From Cognatundibacterium curvum (GTDB lineage Bacteria > Pseudomonadota > Gammaproteobacteria > Burkholderiales > Burkholderiaceae_D): a stretch of 64,000 bases of DNA. Location of the stretch: assembly GCF_014284235.1 (NCBI RefSeq), contig NZ_JACOGD010000001.1, positions 1 to 64,000 on the forward strand. The letters are read 5' to 3'. Under the pieces are notes generated by a model. That model did no database searches, was not told the DNA's origin, and saw only the letters and a program-made list of their open reading frames with translations. The position numbers were made by a program, and so were the translations under genes. Below, piece by piece: positions 1 to 10,151 of this stretch (within the stretch, counting starts at the first letter, position 1; each line of letters starts with the position of its first letter).

Positions 1-518
1 AGTTCCCTTGGCGTCATACCCTGGCAGGCAATGTTTCGCGTCTGATAGAGCTGGACAGTTATCAGGGCAATGGTGAGTTTGAAACCATCGCTGCCTGGGA
101 GCTGTCGGTCTACCAGCAAGTCGCTGCGATGCGTGGTATTCCCGAGACTGCAATGTTCTGGTTCGAGGACAAGGCTGGGCAGCGTCATTACCTGTGGCTG
201 GAATTTAATCTGCGTAAGCGGGCTGGACCTGAAGCCGATTTGCATGAGGTACGCGCAGCGTTTGATCAGTTGTACCCGGGACGGCAACTGGAAGACAACG
301 CCTATCTGCCCGGGGACGACGATATGTCAGCGGTAGAGGTCACAGTGGGAGACGATCCGAATCAGATCACGGCAGCCCTGGTCAAGGGAACACACCGCAT
401 TCCTTTACCGGTAGGCCGGGTACAACGATTCGCGCTCAAACCCGGTGCCCACTGGAATGGTCAGGCCAGTCCTAAACCAGAGATCGTGCGCTTGTTTCAG
501 ACCGGGCCGGGGAATTAA
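1..518 (+). CDS. hypothetical protein, 5' end outside window
   Basis: An open reading frame is already open at base 3 and ends at TAA 516-518, giving at least 171 residues, so the true start lies upstream of the window. An internal ATG at 129 is in frame, but the frame upstream of it reads as normal protein, so I treat that ATG as internal. The visible part is soluble, mixed charged and hydrophobic, with no signal peptide or membrane segment. It has aromatic-rich stretches (residues like MFWFEDKAGQRHYLWLEF) and ends in a Pro/Gly-rich tail. I do not recognise the family and assign no function. The 182 bases between it and the next gene hold nothing I can name. Confidence 0.7.
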   Translation, partial: FPWRHTLAGNVSRLIELDSYQGNGEFETIAAWELSVYQQVAAMRGIPETAMFWFEDKAGQRHYLWLEFNLRKRAGPEADLHEVRAAFDQLYPGRQLEDNAYLPGDDDMSAVEVTVGDDPNQITAALVKGTHRIPLPVGRVQRFALKPGAHWNGQASPKPEIVRLFQTGPGN

Positions 519-700
519 TCTGTATATCGCTTGCAGCATATCTGCGCTTACCCAATCTTTAGCTGTTTTTTAAACTGGAAAGCAGCGTCATGGTACAAAC
601 GCTGTGAACATGCAGCGACCAGCCATCCCCATGATGGAGCAGGCTGATCGCATCTATACCAAACCCAAGCTGCAATAAACTAAAACAAGCTGAAATTGCC

Positions 701-2569
701 TTAGCGCGCTTTTTTAGCCAGTATCCCTTCAATCTGATCCATGATGCTGTTCATGCGCTTGAACACCGCCTGATACGGGGCGGGTGAGGCGAGGTCGACG
801 CCGGCTTGCTTCACCAGCTGATAGGGGTAGGCGGCGCCGCCGGTTTTCAGGATATTGAGGTAGTTGTCGCGCGCGCCTGGTGTGCCTTTCAACACTTCAT
901 CGGCAAACATCGAACCGGCAGCGATAGAGGTCGCGTACTGGAACACATAGAAGCGGGTGTAGAAGTGTGGGATGTAAGCCCATTCTGTGGTATACACCTC
1001 ATCGATTTTCATGATGCCTTCCTGATCGCCATGGTAGCGTTTCAGAATGCCGCCATAGATCTGGCTCAGGCCTTCGCCAGTCAGGGATTCGCCTTTGTCG
1101 ACCTTGGCATGGACTTCGCGTTCAAAGTCGGCAAACATGGCCTGGCGGAAGAAAGTGCCACGCAGGTTTTCTAATGCGGAACCCAGATACAGCAGGCGTT
1201 CATCATCCGATTTTGCGATTTTCAGCATGTGATCGAGCAGGAACACTTCATTGGTAGTGGAAGCGATTTCTGCGGTGAAGGTCGGGTAGTCTGATGTGAT
1301 GAAGGGTTGCGCCTTATTCGCCAGATAGGAGTGCATCGCGTGGCCCCATTCGTGGCCCAGCGTGGAGAGCGACTCGTAATCATCGTTGTAATTCAAAAGG
1401 ATGTAAGGGTGCACCTCATAGCCAGCGCCGGTCATGTAAGCGCCTGAGCGTTTGCGCGCGCGCGGGTAGACATCCATCCAGCGTTCGGTAGTCGCCTTGC
1501 TCATCGCCTTGGTGTAATCCTCACCCAGTGGCTTGACCGATTCCAGCATGTATTTCACGCCGTCAGTGATGCTGTATTTGAAGTCGCCCGATACCAGCGG
1601 CGGATAAATATCGTAGTAGCGCAGATCGTTTACACCCAGCATACGTGCACGCAGCTTGAAATAGCGGTGCAGGGTAGGCAGATTGGCCTGGGTCTGGCTG
1701 ATCAGGGTGTCATACACCGCGCGCGGCAGATTATTGGCATCGAGTGCATGGGTCAGCGAATCCGGATAATTTCTGACCTTGGCATAGGTGCTGTCTTTTT
1801 TGAGTTGCTCATAAAACGTCACGCCATAGCTGCGTTCAAATTCCTTCCATTTGCCCCAAAACGCATCAAACACCAGCTTGCGGTCAGCACGGTTCGACGC
1901 GGCGCGGTATTTGGTGTAGGCCGCCTGGTCGATCACGACTTCTTCGCCATTCGATAATTTAACTTTAGGCCAGGGCATATCGGCATTCGACAGCGTGGAG
2001 TAAACCGCGCTGGCGGTGCCGGTTGCCATACCGAAGGTGGCGATCAACGCTTCCGACTTCTGATCCAGCGTGTGTTTGGCACCGCGCAGGATGTCATTGA
2101 GCGGGTGGCGGTAAATGCTCAGGGATTTATCTTTAGCCAGGAAGCCATCGATTTTTTTTGCGCCCAGGCTCAGCACTTCAGGGCGGATAAAGGAACTGGC
2201 TTCTTCAAATTTACTACCCAGGATGTCGGCGGTCTGCGCCAGATCCTGACCGGCGTTATTGCCAGTGTCCTGATCGCGGAATTGGGCGGCGTAGGTGCTC
2301 AGACGTGCATAGCGTTTTGCGATATCGGCATACAAGTCCATGCAGGATTTGAATTTCGGCAGTGTGTCGCCCAAATGGCCGCTGCAAGTCTGCAGTTGCG
2401 GCAATTGCGACTCCAGTTTTTTTGCATCGATATCCCAGGCTGCGCGATCCTGATACAGGTCTTGCAGATTCCAGCGATAGGCTTCGGTGTCATTCGGATG
2501 GTTGGCGTAGCTGCTGACAGGGAAGGCAAAGGCCAGGCCGATCAGTGCGGCTATCAGATTTTTTTTCAT
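701..2569 (-). CDS. exported M3 family oligoendopeptidase (PepF-like)
   Basis: Zinc metallopeptidase of family M3 (thimet/oligoendopeptidase F type), 622 residues. It is predicted to cleave short peptides. The zinc site HEWGH is visible in TLGHEWGHAMHSY around residue 405, with a downstream Glu-rich helix (FTAEIASTTNEVF) that supplies the third ligand in this family. Residues 1-22 form a signal peptide (MKKNLIAALIGLAFAFPVSSYA), so unlike the cytoplasmic PepF of Gram-positives it should act in the periplasm. The ATG at 2569 is chosen because it begins the signal peptide. It stands alone on its strand. It is one of four exported hydrolases acting on peptides or acyl groups in the first 30 kb (with the M9, CocE and M13 proteins). 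Confidence 0.9.
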   Translation of the reverse strand: MKKNLIAALIGLAFAFPVSSYANHPNDTEAYRWNLQDLYQDRAAWDIDAKKLESQLPQLQTCSGHLGDTLPKFKSCMDLYADIAKRYARLSTYAAQFRDQDTGNNAGQDLAQTADILGSKFEEASSFIRPEVLSLGAKKIDGFLAKDKSLSIYRHPLNDILRGAKHTLDQKSEALIATFGMATGTASAVYSTLSNADMPWPKVKLSNGEEVVIDQAAYTKYRAASNRADRKLVFDAFWGKWKEFERSYGVTFYEQLKKDSTYAKVRNYPDSLTHALDANNLPRAVYDTLISQTQANLPTLHRYFKLRARMLGVNDLRYYDIYPPLVSGDFKYSITDGVKYMLESVKPLGEDYTKAMSKATTERWMDVYPRARKRSGAYMTGAGYEVHPYILLNYNDDYESLSTLGHEWGHAMHSYLANKAQPFITSDYPTFTAEIASTTNEVFLLDHMLKIAKSDDERLLYLGSALENLRGTFFRQAMFADFEREVHAKVDKGESLTGEGLSQIYGGILKRYHGDQEGIMKIDEVYTTEWAYIPHFYTRFYVFQYATSIAAGSMFADEVLKGTPGARDNYLNILKTGGAAYPYQLVKQAGVDLASPAPYQAVFKRMNSIMDQIEGILAKKAR

Positions 2570-2840
2570 GTGGTCTCCAGTGTTGTAGCGTGCAAGCCGG
2601 GCAGCCTGCAGTCATGCATGATGCAAGGCCTGAAAATATACCGCGAACGCTGCGCTAATCCTAAGAAAAACCGGGTGCTTCAAGGCGTAAAAACAGAATT
2701 CCATAGAATCTTTGGCGAGCTGAAGGCGCCTGCTGTTTTTATATGAAAATTCCTTGCTGGGAGCTGGAATTCTTTGGTTGGCAAGTGGGATGGATGTCGC
2801 TTTCCGGTACAATCCCAAAACTCAGACTGCAGAATTCATC

Positions 2841-3806
2841 ATGAAACACTTCCGTTTTTCTCCTGACCCGATGACCATGATGTTATTGGGGATGATAGCG
2901 CTGGCCAGTTTTTTTCCGGCGACCGGCGCTTATGCCCTGGCGTTTGACCGCTTATCGACGCTGATGATCGCTGTGCTGTTCTTCATGCACGGCGCACGTT
3001 TATCACGTGAAGCCGTGGTGGCTGGCATGATGCACTGGCGGCTGCATCTGCTGGTATTGGGCATTACCTTCGTGCTGTTCCCAGTACTGGGTCTGGTTTT
3101 GCGGCCGGTGCTGGAGCCGCTGGTGACACCAGAAATTTATTTAGGCATCCTGTATCTGTGTGTGCTGCCGTCTACGGTGCAGTCTTCAATCGCTTTTACC
3201 TCTGTCGCGCGTGGCAATGTTTCGGCTGCGGTATGCAGTGCTTCGGCCAGTAATATTCTGGGCATATTCATCACGCCTGTGCTGGTCAGTCTGATCGTGA
3301 AATCTGGATCAGGTGTGCCTTTTTCCTGGGAGCCGGTGCTGAAGATTGTGGTGCAGCTCTTGCTGCCTTTTGTTGCGGGTCAGTTGTTGCGTCCCTTGAT
3401 ACGGCAATGGGTGGACCGCTGGTCGGGTGCGCTCAAAAAGCTGGATCAGAGTTCGATTTTACTGGTGGTGTATGTGGCTTTTGGCGAAGCGGTGGTGCAG
3501 GGCATCTGGCAGCGTGTACCGCTGACGATGCTGCTGGTGATACTGATGATCAGTGCACTGCTGCTGACCATCATTATGCTGGCAACGACCTATGGCAGCC
3601 GGCGGCTTGGATTTTCTAAGGAAGATGAAATCACTATCGTATTCTGTGGCTCGAAAAAAAGTCTGGCCAGCGGTGTGCCTATGGCCAAAGTGTTGTTTGC
3701 AGGCGGCTCGGCCGGTTTAGTTTTACTTCCTATTATGTTGTTTCATCAGTTACAGTTAATGGTCTGTACTGTGTTGGCGCAGCGGTATGCCAATCGGAAA
3801 AGCTGA
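2841..3806 (+). CDS. bile acid:sodium symporter (BASS) family protein, YfeH-like
   Basis: Integral membrane transporter of about 321 residues with 9-10 hydrophobic helices, resembling the YfeH branch of the BASS superfamily. The pattern [16 protein letters not shown], then [18 protein letters not shown], then [19 protein letters not shown] is typical of that branch and carries the polar residues of the two discontinuous helices. The substrate cannot be told from sequence. I start at ATG 2841. The frame extends upstream to TTG 2754 and ATG 2790, but a -10-like TACAAT at 2808-2813 lies inside that extension, and the protein from 2841 begins at the usual place for the family. Hydroxypyruvate isomerase follows 47 bases downstream and may be co-transcribed. 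Confidence 0.85.
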   Translation: MKHFRFSPDPMTMMLLGMIALASFFPATGAYALAFDRLSTLMIAVLFFMHGARLSREAVVAGMMHWRLHLLVLGITFVLFPVLGLVLRPVLEPLVTPEIYLGILYLCVLPSTVQSSIAFTSVARGNVSAAVCSASASNILGIFITPVLVSLIVKSGSGVPFSWEPVLKIVVQLLLPFVAGQLLRPLIRQWVDRWSGALKKLDQSSILLVVYVAFGEAVVQGIWQRVPLTMLLVILMISALLLTIIMLATTYGSRRLGFSKEDEITIVFCGSKKSLASGVPMAKVLFAGGSAGLVLLPIMLFHQLQLMVCTVLAQRYANRKS

Positions 3807-3853
3807 GCGGACAATCTCTTCCGTTCTCAGTCAACTCACTTAAGGATAGAAGC

Positions 3854-4651
3854 ATGCCTCAGTTCGCCGCCAACCTCAGCATGATGTATCAGGAATATCC
3901 CTTCTTGCAGCGTTTTGCCGCTGCTGCGCAGGATGGATTCAAAGCGGTTGAGTATCTGTTTCCCTATGAATTTGATGCGCAGGAATTGCGTGATGCACTC
4001 GATGCATCGGGCTTGCAGCAAGTCTTATTCAATGCACCGCCGGGTGACTGGGCCGCTGGTGAGCGCGGTATTGCGGCTTTGCCCGGACGCGAGGCCGAAT
4101 TCAGACAGGGCTTTGACCTGGCACTTCGTTATGCCGAAGTGTTGGGTAATCCGTTCATTCATGTGATGGCTGGTATCGTCGATGTGCAGCAAGACCCTGA
4201 GCGTTGCCGTGCGGTGTATCAGCGCAATCTCGCGTATGCGGCATTACACGCTGCACGGCATGGGAAGATCGTCTTGATCGAGCCGATTAATACCCGCGAT
4301 ATGCCAGGCTATTTTTTGAATTTGCAGGAAGACGCACAGCAAATCTGCCATGAAATCGGCGTCGAAAATCTGCAGCTTCAATTCGATATTTATCATTGCC
4401 AGATCATGCAGGGCGATGTGACGACCCGCATGCTGGAAGGCTTGCGACGTCAGGTCGGCCAGATCGCGCACATACAGATCGCCGGGGTGCCGGGACGGCA
4501 TGAACCTTCGCTGGGAGAATTGAATTATCCCTATCTGTTCGCGCAACTGGATGCGGCGGGCTATGCGGGTTGGGTCGGTTGCGAATACCGTCCGGCGGCT
4601 GGCACCTCAGCCGGGTTGGACTGGCTGCGACCTTACTTAAAGCGTGACTGA
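3854..4651 (+). CDS. hyi: hydroxypyruvate isomerase family protein
   Basis: TIM-barrel sugar isomerase of the Hyi/OtnI family (AP endonuclease 2-like fold), 265 residues, full length for the family. It interconverts hydroxypyruvate and tartronate semialdehyde, or is a 2-oxo-tetronate isomerase; the two cannot be separated here. Visible marks are the N-terminal [16 protein letters not shown], the metal-site segment [15 protein letters not shown] and [14 protein letters not shown], with conserved Glu, Asp and His, and the late GCEYRPA. Start ATG 3854 follows an AAGGA-type ribosome site at 3842-3846. No glyoxylate carboligase or tartronate semialdehyde reductase is adjacent, so the pathway context is open. 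Confidence 0.85.
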   Translation: MPQFAANLSMMYQEYPFLQRFAAAAQDGFKAVEYLFPYEFDAQELRDALDASGLQQVLFNAPPGDWAAGERGIAALPGREAEFRQGFDLALRYAEVLGNPFIHVMAGIVDVQQDPERCRAVYQRNLAYAALHAARHGKIVLIEPINTRDMPGYFLNLQEDAQQICHEIGVENLQLQFDIYHCQIMQGDVTTRMLEGLRRQVGQIAHIQIAGVPGRHEPSLGELNYPYLFAQLDAAGYAGWVGCEYRPAAGTSAGLDWLRPYLKRD

Positions 4652-4676
4652 AGCGCTTACTGCGATCTAAGCATGG

Positions 4677-4713
4677 GCGACAAAGCCCCGGCACTGCGGG
4701 CTTTGTCGCTTTC
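4677..4713. terminator. bidirectional stem-loop terminator
   Basis: A perfect 12-bp stem (GCGACAAAGCCC at 4677-4688 with GGGCTTTGTCGC at 4698-4709) closes a 9-base loop and is followed by a short T stretch. It lies between the convergent hyi and collagenase genes and can serve both. Confidence 0.8.
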
Positions 4714-4726
4714 AGCGGGTTTATAT

Positions 4727-7345
4727 TCAGTATTGCGTTGTGACTTTCAGACCCGAGAACTTAGTCACCCCATATAAGCTGATATAGATGTAACCGGCAG
4801 GCGGGTTGTTGATGATCACGCTTTCATTGTTACCCGGATTGACCGAGCTCGCATTGTAGTGGTCGCGTGAAGGCCAGCTGCCATTGGTGCTCACATACAT
4901 ATCCGCATTGCCGGTTCCGCCACTGGTGCTGATGGTCAGTTTGGTGGTGCCAGCCGGTACGCTGAGATACAGATAAGCGTAGTCGCCTGCCACACTGCTC
5001 ACATTGCTGCGGCTGCAGTTTTTTCCGAGTGCAGCAGCGCTACCCGGGCATTCTGGTAAGTTTCCTCCGTTGCTGAGATTGATGGTTGTTGAGACTTTAC
5101 TGCTGTCGCCCGCATTGTCTTTTACCGTCAAAGTAACCGTGTAACTACCCGGATTGCTATAGGTTTTCGAAGGGTTGCTGGCGCTGGAGCTGCTGCCATC
5201 GCCAAAGTCCCAGCTACGGCTGACGATGCTGCCATCACTGTCGGTCGAAGTATCGCTGAAACTGACGCTCAGGCCATTGATGCTGCTATTGAATGCGGCT
5301 AGCGGTGGTTTGTTTGCCGGTGGCACGGTTGAGCTGCATTGCGGTAAAGAGCCATTGTTCACGCAAGGCAGCCATGCGCTGAAGTCGGCATCCAGCGTGG
5401 TGTTGATGCCATTCATGTAGCTGGTGTAGGCGCTGTAATTCCCTGGCCGGAAATAGGAATTCAACAGCGTGCTGACCCGATTGCGCTGTTTCTCAAACAT
5501 ATAGCGTACTGCCAGATAACCCCAGTTATACACTCTGGTCTGGCCGGACGAATAATCGTTGTTGAAAATCTGACTCAGTTTATAGGCGCCGCTGGCTGCC
5601 TGAGTTTTAGCGTCGTTGTAATCGAGCTTACGATACGAGTAAGACATATACTCCGCAAAACCCTCTATCCACCAGATAGAATTGACACTGACGGCCGCAT
5701 TGAAATCACCAGACATATTGAAACGCCCATCCAGGTAATGGATGTATTCATGGGTCAGATTCCAGATTTCAAAAGCAGGCAGCTTCCATTCGGCCTGGTA
5801 AGCGATAAAACGTGCCTGGTTATTCGCGGCGGAAGGATCACCTTCCAGATACATGCCGCCGTTATTGGTATCGATGCCAAAAATTGCACCGGCATAGGTG
5901 GCGTAGGATTTACTGCTATTGAAAATCACCATTTCCAGCTGCTTGTTATTGTCATTCGCAACCGGCACATTGCCAGACTGTACCTGCTGATGGAAATACG
6001 ACTCTTCACCGCCGACGATGCTGCAGGCTTCCTGCAGTTGTGCGCTGGTCAGCGACTGTGCTTTGAGTTTCAGTGTCGGGGAGCAGCTATATCGTACCGG
6101 CAGCACATTGCTGTCCAGCGTAGACTGGAAATTACACAGATTGTAGTAAGCGCAATTTGCCTTATCGTAGTAATCGACCATTTCACCAAGCCCAACCCAG
6201 ACAGCTGCAGTGCTACCCGTCACATTGCTACGGTCGAGCATGGTTTTTACGCGGGATTTGGCCAGATTTTTTAATGCGCCGCCTTCGCTATATTGCAGAA
6301 AGCGCGCCATTTCACGGCCTGCATTGGCAACCAGATAGTCGTTATCTGTCCCTAGCAAACCGAAGTTCGCATTCATGAAATTGTAGAGGCTGTCCACGAT
6401 AGCAGGGTCAGACTGCACCAGCGACTTGAAGTCGGCATTTTGGTGCCCGCGAAACAGAACAGTGAATGCATTGTTGACAGCACTGCGCATATACCAAAAA
6501 TTGAGGAAGCTGCTATTCAGGCTCAGCATGCGTTTGACCGCCGTGTTCAGGTAGCGTGCGTTCTCAGTTGCGCTGTCTATCAGGGTGATGAACTCAGACA
6601 GAATTTCACCGTGTACGTCATTAATCAGCGCAAAATTCGGATTCTTGATAAATGCATCTAAGGCTGCGCGTATCGCTGTCTGCAGATTCGTGCCATAGCT
6701 GCCCACTGCTGTATCGTAAAACTGCACATAGTAACCCGCACGCAAAAACATCACCATTTGCAATGCGCTACCCGTATTGCTGCCGTTATAGCTGGCCGCT
6801 TCGCTTTCAAACGCTTTGGCAATCGTGACCATTTGCGCTTCTTTAAAAATGGCATACGCCTGAGCGCCACTGACGCCGAATAAATCATTGATGCAAGCTG
6901 AGCTTGAGGACTTCACCAGACTTACCAGTGCGGCTCCGCTTGCCGAGGCAAACGCATTGCGATCACAGGCCGCCAGTGCTTTGTCCAGTGTTAAACCACG
7001 CGATGACTTGGCCAGTTCAGCTTTGGACAGATTCGTGCTCAAGGACGAGGGGCGGTTTGGAACAGCCGGCTGGTCTGCGCTGCCATAGCTGGTACGGGCG
7101 TTGATCTGGCTGGCCTGTTGCGGTGCACGTTCGGCAGCAGTGTAGGATTTTTTCTGGTGGTGCTGGCTGGAAGCCTGAGACTCCAGGCTGGCGGTTTTTT
7201 TGACTGGCGGGGATAGCTTGTCCTGAGCGTCAGTCGCATGACTTTCTGAAGCAAGCAGCGCGCCGCTGATCGCTGCGCAGGAAATAAGTAAACGGGGTAA
7301 GGCGGTGGAAAGATAGCGTTTCAATTGAGTCTCCTTTATTGGCAT
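4727..7345 (-). CDS. secreted M9 family collagenase with PKD and PPC domains
   Basis: Large secreted zinc protease of the Vibrio/Clostridium collagenase family (M9), 872 residues. An N-terminal hydrophobic signal lies at about residues 10-37, followed by a Ser/Ala-rich linker. A helical M9 activator domain comes next (about 100-400), then the catalytic domain with HEYIH in LTHEYIHYLDGRF and the downstream zinc ligand Glu in WWIEGFAEYMSYSYR. A PKD domain follows (WDFGDGSSSSASNPSKTYSN) and finally a pre-peptidase C-terminal (PPC) domain ending GLKVTTQY. PKD and PPC modules bind or swell collagen in characterised collagenases, so a role in degrading external collagen-like protein is likely. It is monocistronic, with an unusually long AT-rich upstream region. 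Confidence 0.93.
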   Translation of the reverse strand: MPIKETQLKRYLSTALPRLLISCAAISGALLASESHATDAQDKLSPPVKKTASLESQASSQHHQKKSYTAAERAPQQASQINARTSYGSADQPAVPNRPSSLSTNLSKAELAKSSRGLTLDKALAACDRNAFASASGAALVSLVKSSSSACINDLFGVSGAQAYAIFKEAQMVTIAKAFESEAASYNGSNTGSALQMVMFLRAGYYVQFYDTAVGSYGTNLQTAIRAALDAFIKNPNFALINDVHGEILSEFITLIDSATENARYLNTAVKRMLSLNSSFLNFWYMRSAVNNAFTVLFRGHQNADFKSLVQSDPAIVDSLYNFMNANFGLLGTDNDYLVANAGREMARFLQYSEGGALKNLAKSRVKTMLDRSNVTGSTAAVWVGLGEMVDYYDKANCAYYNLCNFQSTLDSNVLPVRYSCSPTLKLKAQSLTSAQLQEACSIVGGEESYFHQQVQSGNVPVANDNNKQLEMVIFNSSKSYATYAGAIFGIDTNNGGMYLEGDPSAANNQARFIAYQAEWKLPAFEIWNLTHEYIHYLDGRFNMSGDFNAAVSVNSIWWIEGFAEYMSYSYRKLDYNDAKTQAASGAYKLSQIFNNDYSSGQTRVYNWGYLAVRYMFEKQRNRVSTLLNSYFRPGNYSAYTSYMNGINTTLDADFSAWLPCVNNGSLPQCSSTVPPANKPPLAAFNSSINGLSVSFSDTSTDSDGSIVSRSWDFGDGSSSSASNPSKTYSNPGSYTVTLTVKDNAGDSSKVSTTINLSNGGNLPECPGSAAALGKNCSRSNVSSVAGDYAYLYLSVPAGTTKLTISTSGGTGNADMYVSTNGSWPSRDHYNASSVNPGNNESVIINNPPAGYIYISLYGVTKFSGLKVTTQY

Positions 7346-7969
7346 GGATGCTTGGTAGTTTGTCCATGACGTGTAGATGCTTAACTGTTTTGCACATCGT
7401 TGAAGCCTGTCAGTGTCCTCCTTGAGGTGAGTGGGTAAAATGAATATTTGTTTGTTTTTATTCGGAATGGCAGAGCTGAATTTTCTAATTATTATTTATT
7501 TGATACCAACAACCATGATTTAGGCATTAAAAATAGTAAATAAAGCAATAATTTCAAGAAAAAATTTGCATTGGTGCAATGATTAAATATATTTATATCA
7601 GATTTGCGAAAAGTCAAATATATTTAGCGTGCAAACCTAAAGAGCGTAGGGTGGGCAAGCCGTGCTCTTTTCAGCGCTTGTGACTGGTTTTTGTCATCGC
7701 GTTTGCAGACCGCAGGACAGAAAATAGCCTTGTAGCTAATTCAGGTTTGAGCCTTGAAGCTGCAGCGGCTGGCTGGTCTGAACCAGCCTTGCAAAAGAGA
7801 TGGAGTCAGTGAGCCGGAGATAGCGATGGGGCGCTGATGTAGTGACAGGCGCGCTAAGCGCATACGCTGTATATGGATGAGGCAGTGCTGGTAAGTGGAA
7901 GAGCCGGCATCAGCCAGCTCCTCCAGTCCCTCCCGTTTTTGGTCGGCAGTTTATTTGCGGCTATCTGCT
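7346..7969. promoter_or_regulatory. AT-rich intergenic region upstream of the collagenase gene
   Basis: I find no convincing gene in these 624 bases. The part from about 7440 to 7640 is very AT-rich. It contains two copies of the palindrome AAATATATTT extended to AAATATATTTA at 7585-7595 and 7616-7626, and a dyad TTGCA-N4-TGCAA at 7566-7579. A 7-bp hairpin (GGCTGGT, CTGA, ACCAGCC) sits at 7771-7788. Because the gene at 7970-8995 on the same strand ends just downstream in coordinates, the region holds the collagenase promoter only in its left part. The rest is the 3' trailer of no identified gene on the plus strand and the region beyond the reductase stop on the minus strand. Confidence 0.5.
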
Positions 7970-8995
7970 TTATTCTTCCGAGACTTGCAGTATCAGTTTG
8001 CCGAAATTTTTACCTTCAAACAGCATCAGCAGGGCTTGCGGGAACTGTTCTAAGCCTTGCACGATATCTTCGCGGGTATGGAATTGTCCCTGTTGCATCC
8101 AGCTGCCCATTTCAGCAACGGCTTCTGCATAGCGGCTCGCATAATCAAATACCACGATGCCTTCCATGCGTGCGCGGTTGACCAGTAAAGACAGGTAATT
8201 GGCCGGACCTTTGACCGGCGTGGTGTTGTTGTACTGGGAAATCGCGCCGCAAATGATGATGCGTGCTTTCAGGTTGATGCGGGTCAGCACCGTATCAAGA
8301 ATGTCACCGCCGACGTTGTCGAAGTAAATATCCACGCCATTCGGGCAATGTGTTTTGAGTCCTTCTTTGACTGAGCTGTTTTTATAGTCTATGCAGGCAT
8401 CAAAACCCAGTTCATTGACCACGAAATCACACTTCTCTTTGCCGCCTGCGATGCCCACCACGCGGCAGCCTTTTTGTTTGGCGACCTGGCCTACGGTTTG
8501 TCCTACCGCACCGGCGGCACCCGATACCACCACGGTTTCGCCCGCTTTAGGTTGTCCGACATCGAGCAAGCCGAAATACGCGGTCATCCCCGGCATACCC
8601 AGCGCATTCAGAAATTTTGGCAGTGCCGCCAGCTTCTTCGAGACCGGATAAAAAGCCGCGTGTTTGTCGCTGGCATCGCCTATCCAGTATTCCTGCACGC
8701 CGGTTCCGCCTGATACATAATCACCGGCTTTAAAACGTGGCGATTTGGAGTCAACCACCTGGCCGATGCCGCCCGCACGCATGACTTCACCGATGGCAAC
8801 CGGGCGGATATAGGATTTACCTTCGTTCATCCAGCCACGCATGGCTGGGTCCAGCGACAGGTAAATGGTTCTGACCAGGATTTCGCCGTCCTGCAAGTCG
8901 CGCAGCGGCTCTTCGGTGAATTGCCAGTCGCTGGCTTGTGGTAAACCGACCGGGCGGGCAGCCAGACGGATTTGGTGGTTGATACGTTGGTTCAT
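7970..8995 (-). CDS. NADP-dependent medium-chain reductase, CurA-like
   Basis: Zinc-independent medium-chain dehydrogenase/reductase of the leukotriene B4 12-hydroxydehydrogenase / curcumin reductase (CurA, YncB) group, 341 residues, full length. These enzymes reduce the double bond of enones with NADPH. The nucleotide-binding loop is VVSGAAGAVGQTVGQVAKQ around residue 155. The motifs YIRPVAIGEVMRAG at the N-terminus and YFDNVGGDILDTVL are typical, and no catalytic or structural zinc cysteines are present. Start ATG 8995 begins MNQRINHQIRLAARP, matching the family. The true substrate is unknown. Confidence 0.9.
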   Translation of the reverse strand: MNQRINHQIRLAARPVGLPQASDWQFTEEPLRDLQDGEILVRTIYLSLDPAMRGWMNEGKSYIRPVAIGEVMRAGGIGQVVDSKSPRFKAGDYVSGGTGVQEYWIGDASDKHAAFYPVSKKLAALPKFLNALGMPGMTAYFGLLDVGQPKAGETVVVSGAAGAVGQTVGQVAKQKGCRVVGIAGGKEKCDFVVNELGFDACIDYKNSSVKEGLKTHCPNGVDIYFDNVGGDILDTVLTRINLKARIIICGAISQYNNTTPVKGPANYLSLLVNRARMEGIVVFDYASRYAEAVAEMGSWMQQGQFHTREDIVQGLEQFPQALLMLFEGKNFGKLILQVSEE

Positions 8996-9278
8996 GTTGT
9001 CTCCGTTTTTTTAGGGGGATATCAGCGTGCACGTGCGGTGCGGATGAATCTCTTTTTTTGTCGCCGCACACAATATACATCAAATCAGAATAAATAGAAC
9101 GATCGTACTTTTTAAATTTTTTTGATGAATCCAGATTTTGTCAGTGCCGCCAGCCTTGCCCGGCCTGAATAAAAACGCGTTCTCATGCGACAATGCACAC
9201 TTTGCTGTTTGCAGAAATATCCGAATATTATTTGAAAACCCTATTCATCCGAATAGCCGAACCAACGAAAAATCGAAA

Positions 9279-10151
9279 ATGAGTCAAAAACCTGAATTTA
9301 TCCTGACCTTGTCCTGTCCCGATCAGCGTGGCATCGTGCATCGCGTCTCCGGCTTACTGAGTCAATATGCATGCAATATCATTGACTCAGCCCAGTTCGG
9401 CGATGCACAATCCGCCAGCTTCTTTATGCGTGTGCATTTTGCGGCAGAAGATGACAGCGCGAGTCATGCTAATTTGCATGCGGCATTTGCCGGACTGGCG
9501 CAGGAACTGGGGATGGAATGGCAGTTACATGACGCACATCATAAGCCGCGTGTGATGATACTGGTGTCACGTATAGGCCACTGTCTGAATGATTTATTGT
9601 TCCGTCATAAAAGCGGTTTGCTGCCGGTAGATATACGCGCCATCGTGTCAAATCATCCGGATTTTTACCAACTGGCCGCCAGCTATAACATTCCTTTCCA
9701 TCATTTGCCCTTAGCTGCCGGGGCGCCGGAAGGTCTCAAGCGTGCGCAGGAAAAAAAGATACTGGAAATCGCTGAAGCGCAGGATGTAGAACTGGTTGTG
9801 CTGGCGCGTTATATGCAGATCCTGTCACAACAGATGTGTGAAGATCTGAAAGGCCGCGCCATCAATATCCATCATTCTTTCCTGCCCAGCTTTAAAGGAG
9901 CGAAACCGTATTACCAGGCGCACGAACGCGGCGTGAAGCTGATCGGCGCGACCGCGCATTTTGTCACCAGCGATCTGGATGAAGGTCCAATTATTGAGCA
10001 GGATGTGGCGCGGGTTGATCATGCGATGGGGCCGGAAGAACTCACCGCAATCGGGCGTGATGTGGAGTGCGTCGTGCTGGCACGCGCAGTCAAGTGCTTT
10101 GTGGAGCACAGAATTTTAGTTAACGGACATAAGACAGTCGTATTCAAATAA
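9279..10151 (+). CDS. purU: formyltetrahydrofolate deformylase
   Basis: Hydrolyses 10-formyltetrahydrofolate to formate and tetrahydrofolate, balancing one-carbon pools. It is 290 residues from ATG 9279; the frame continues upstream to 9138 but that part is not family-like. An N-terminal ACT domain (FILTLSCPDQRGIVHRVSG) is followed by a formyltransferase-fold catalytic domain with NIHHSFLPSFKGAKPY and the catalytic Asp in FVTSDLDEGPIIEQD. The stop codon overlaps the ATG of yaeQ by one base (TAATG), so the two genes are translationally linked. Confidence 0.95.
   Translation: MSQKPEFILTLSCPDQRGIVHRVSGLLSQYACNIIDSAQFGDAQSASFFMRVHFAAEDDSASHANLHAAFAGLAQELGMEWQLHDAHHKPRVMILVSRIGHCLNDLLFRHKSGLLPVDIRAIVSNHPDFYQLAASYNIPFHHLPLAAGAPEGLKRAQEKKILEIAEAQDVELVVLARYMQILSQQMCEDLKGRAINIHHSFLPSFKGAKPYYQAHERGVKLIGATAHFVTSDLDEGPIIEQDVARVDHAMGPEELTAIGRDVECVVLARAVKCFVEHRILVNGHKTVVFK

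Noticed and set aside
129..518. ATG at 129 as start of the first gene
   Set aside because: The frame is open with normal-looking protein from base 3, so the gene begins outside the window.
2072..2746. 224-residue reading frame opposite the M3 peptidase gene
   Set aside because: It is a shadow of the peptidase on the other strand, has no ribosome site and no family features.
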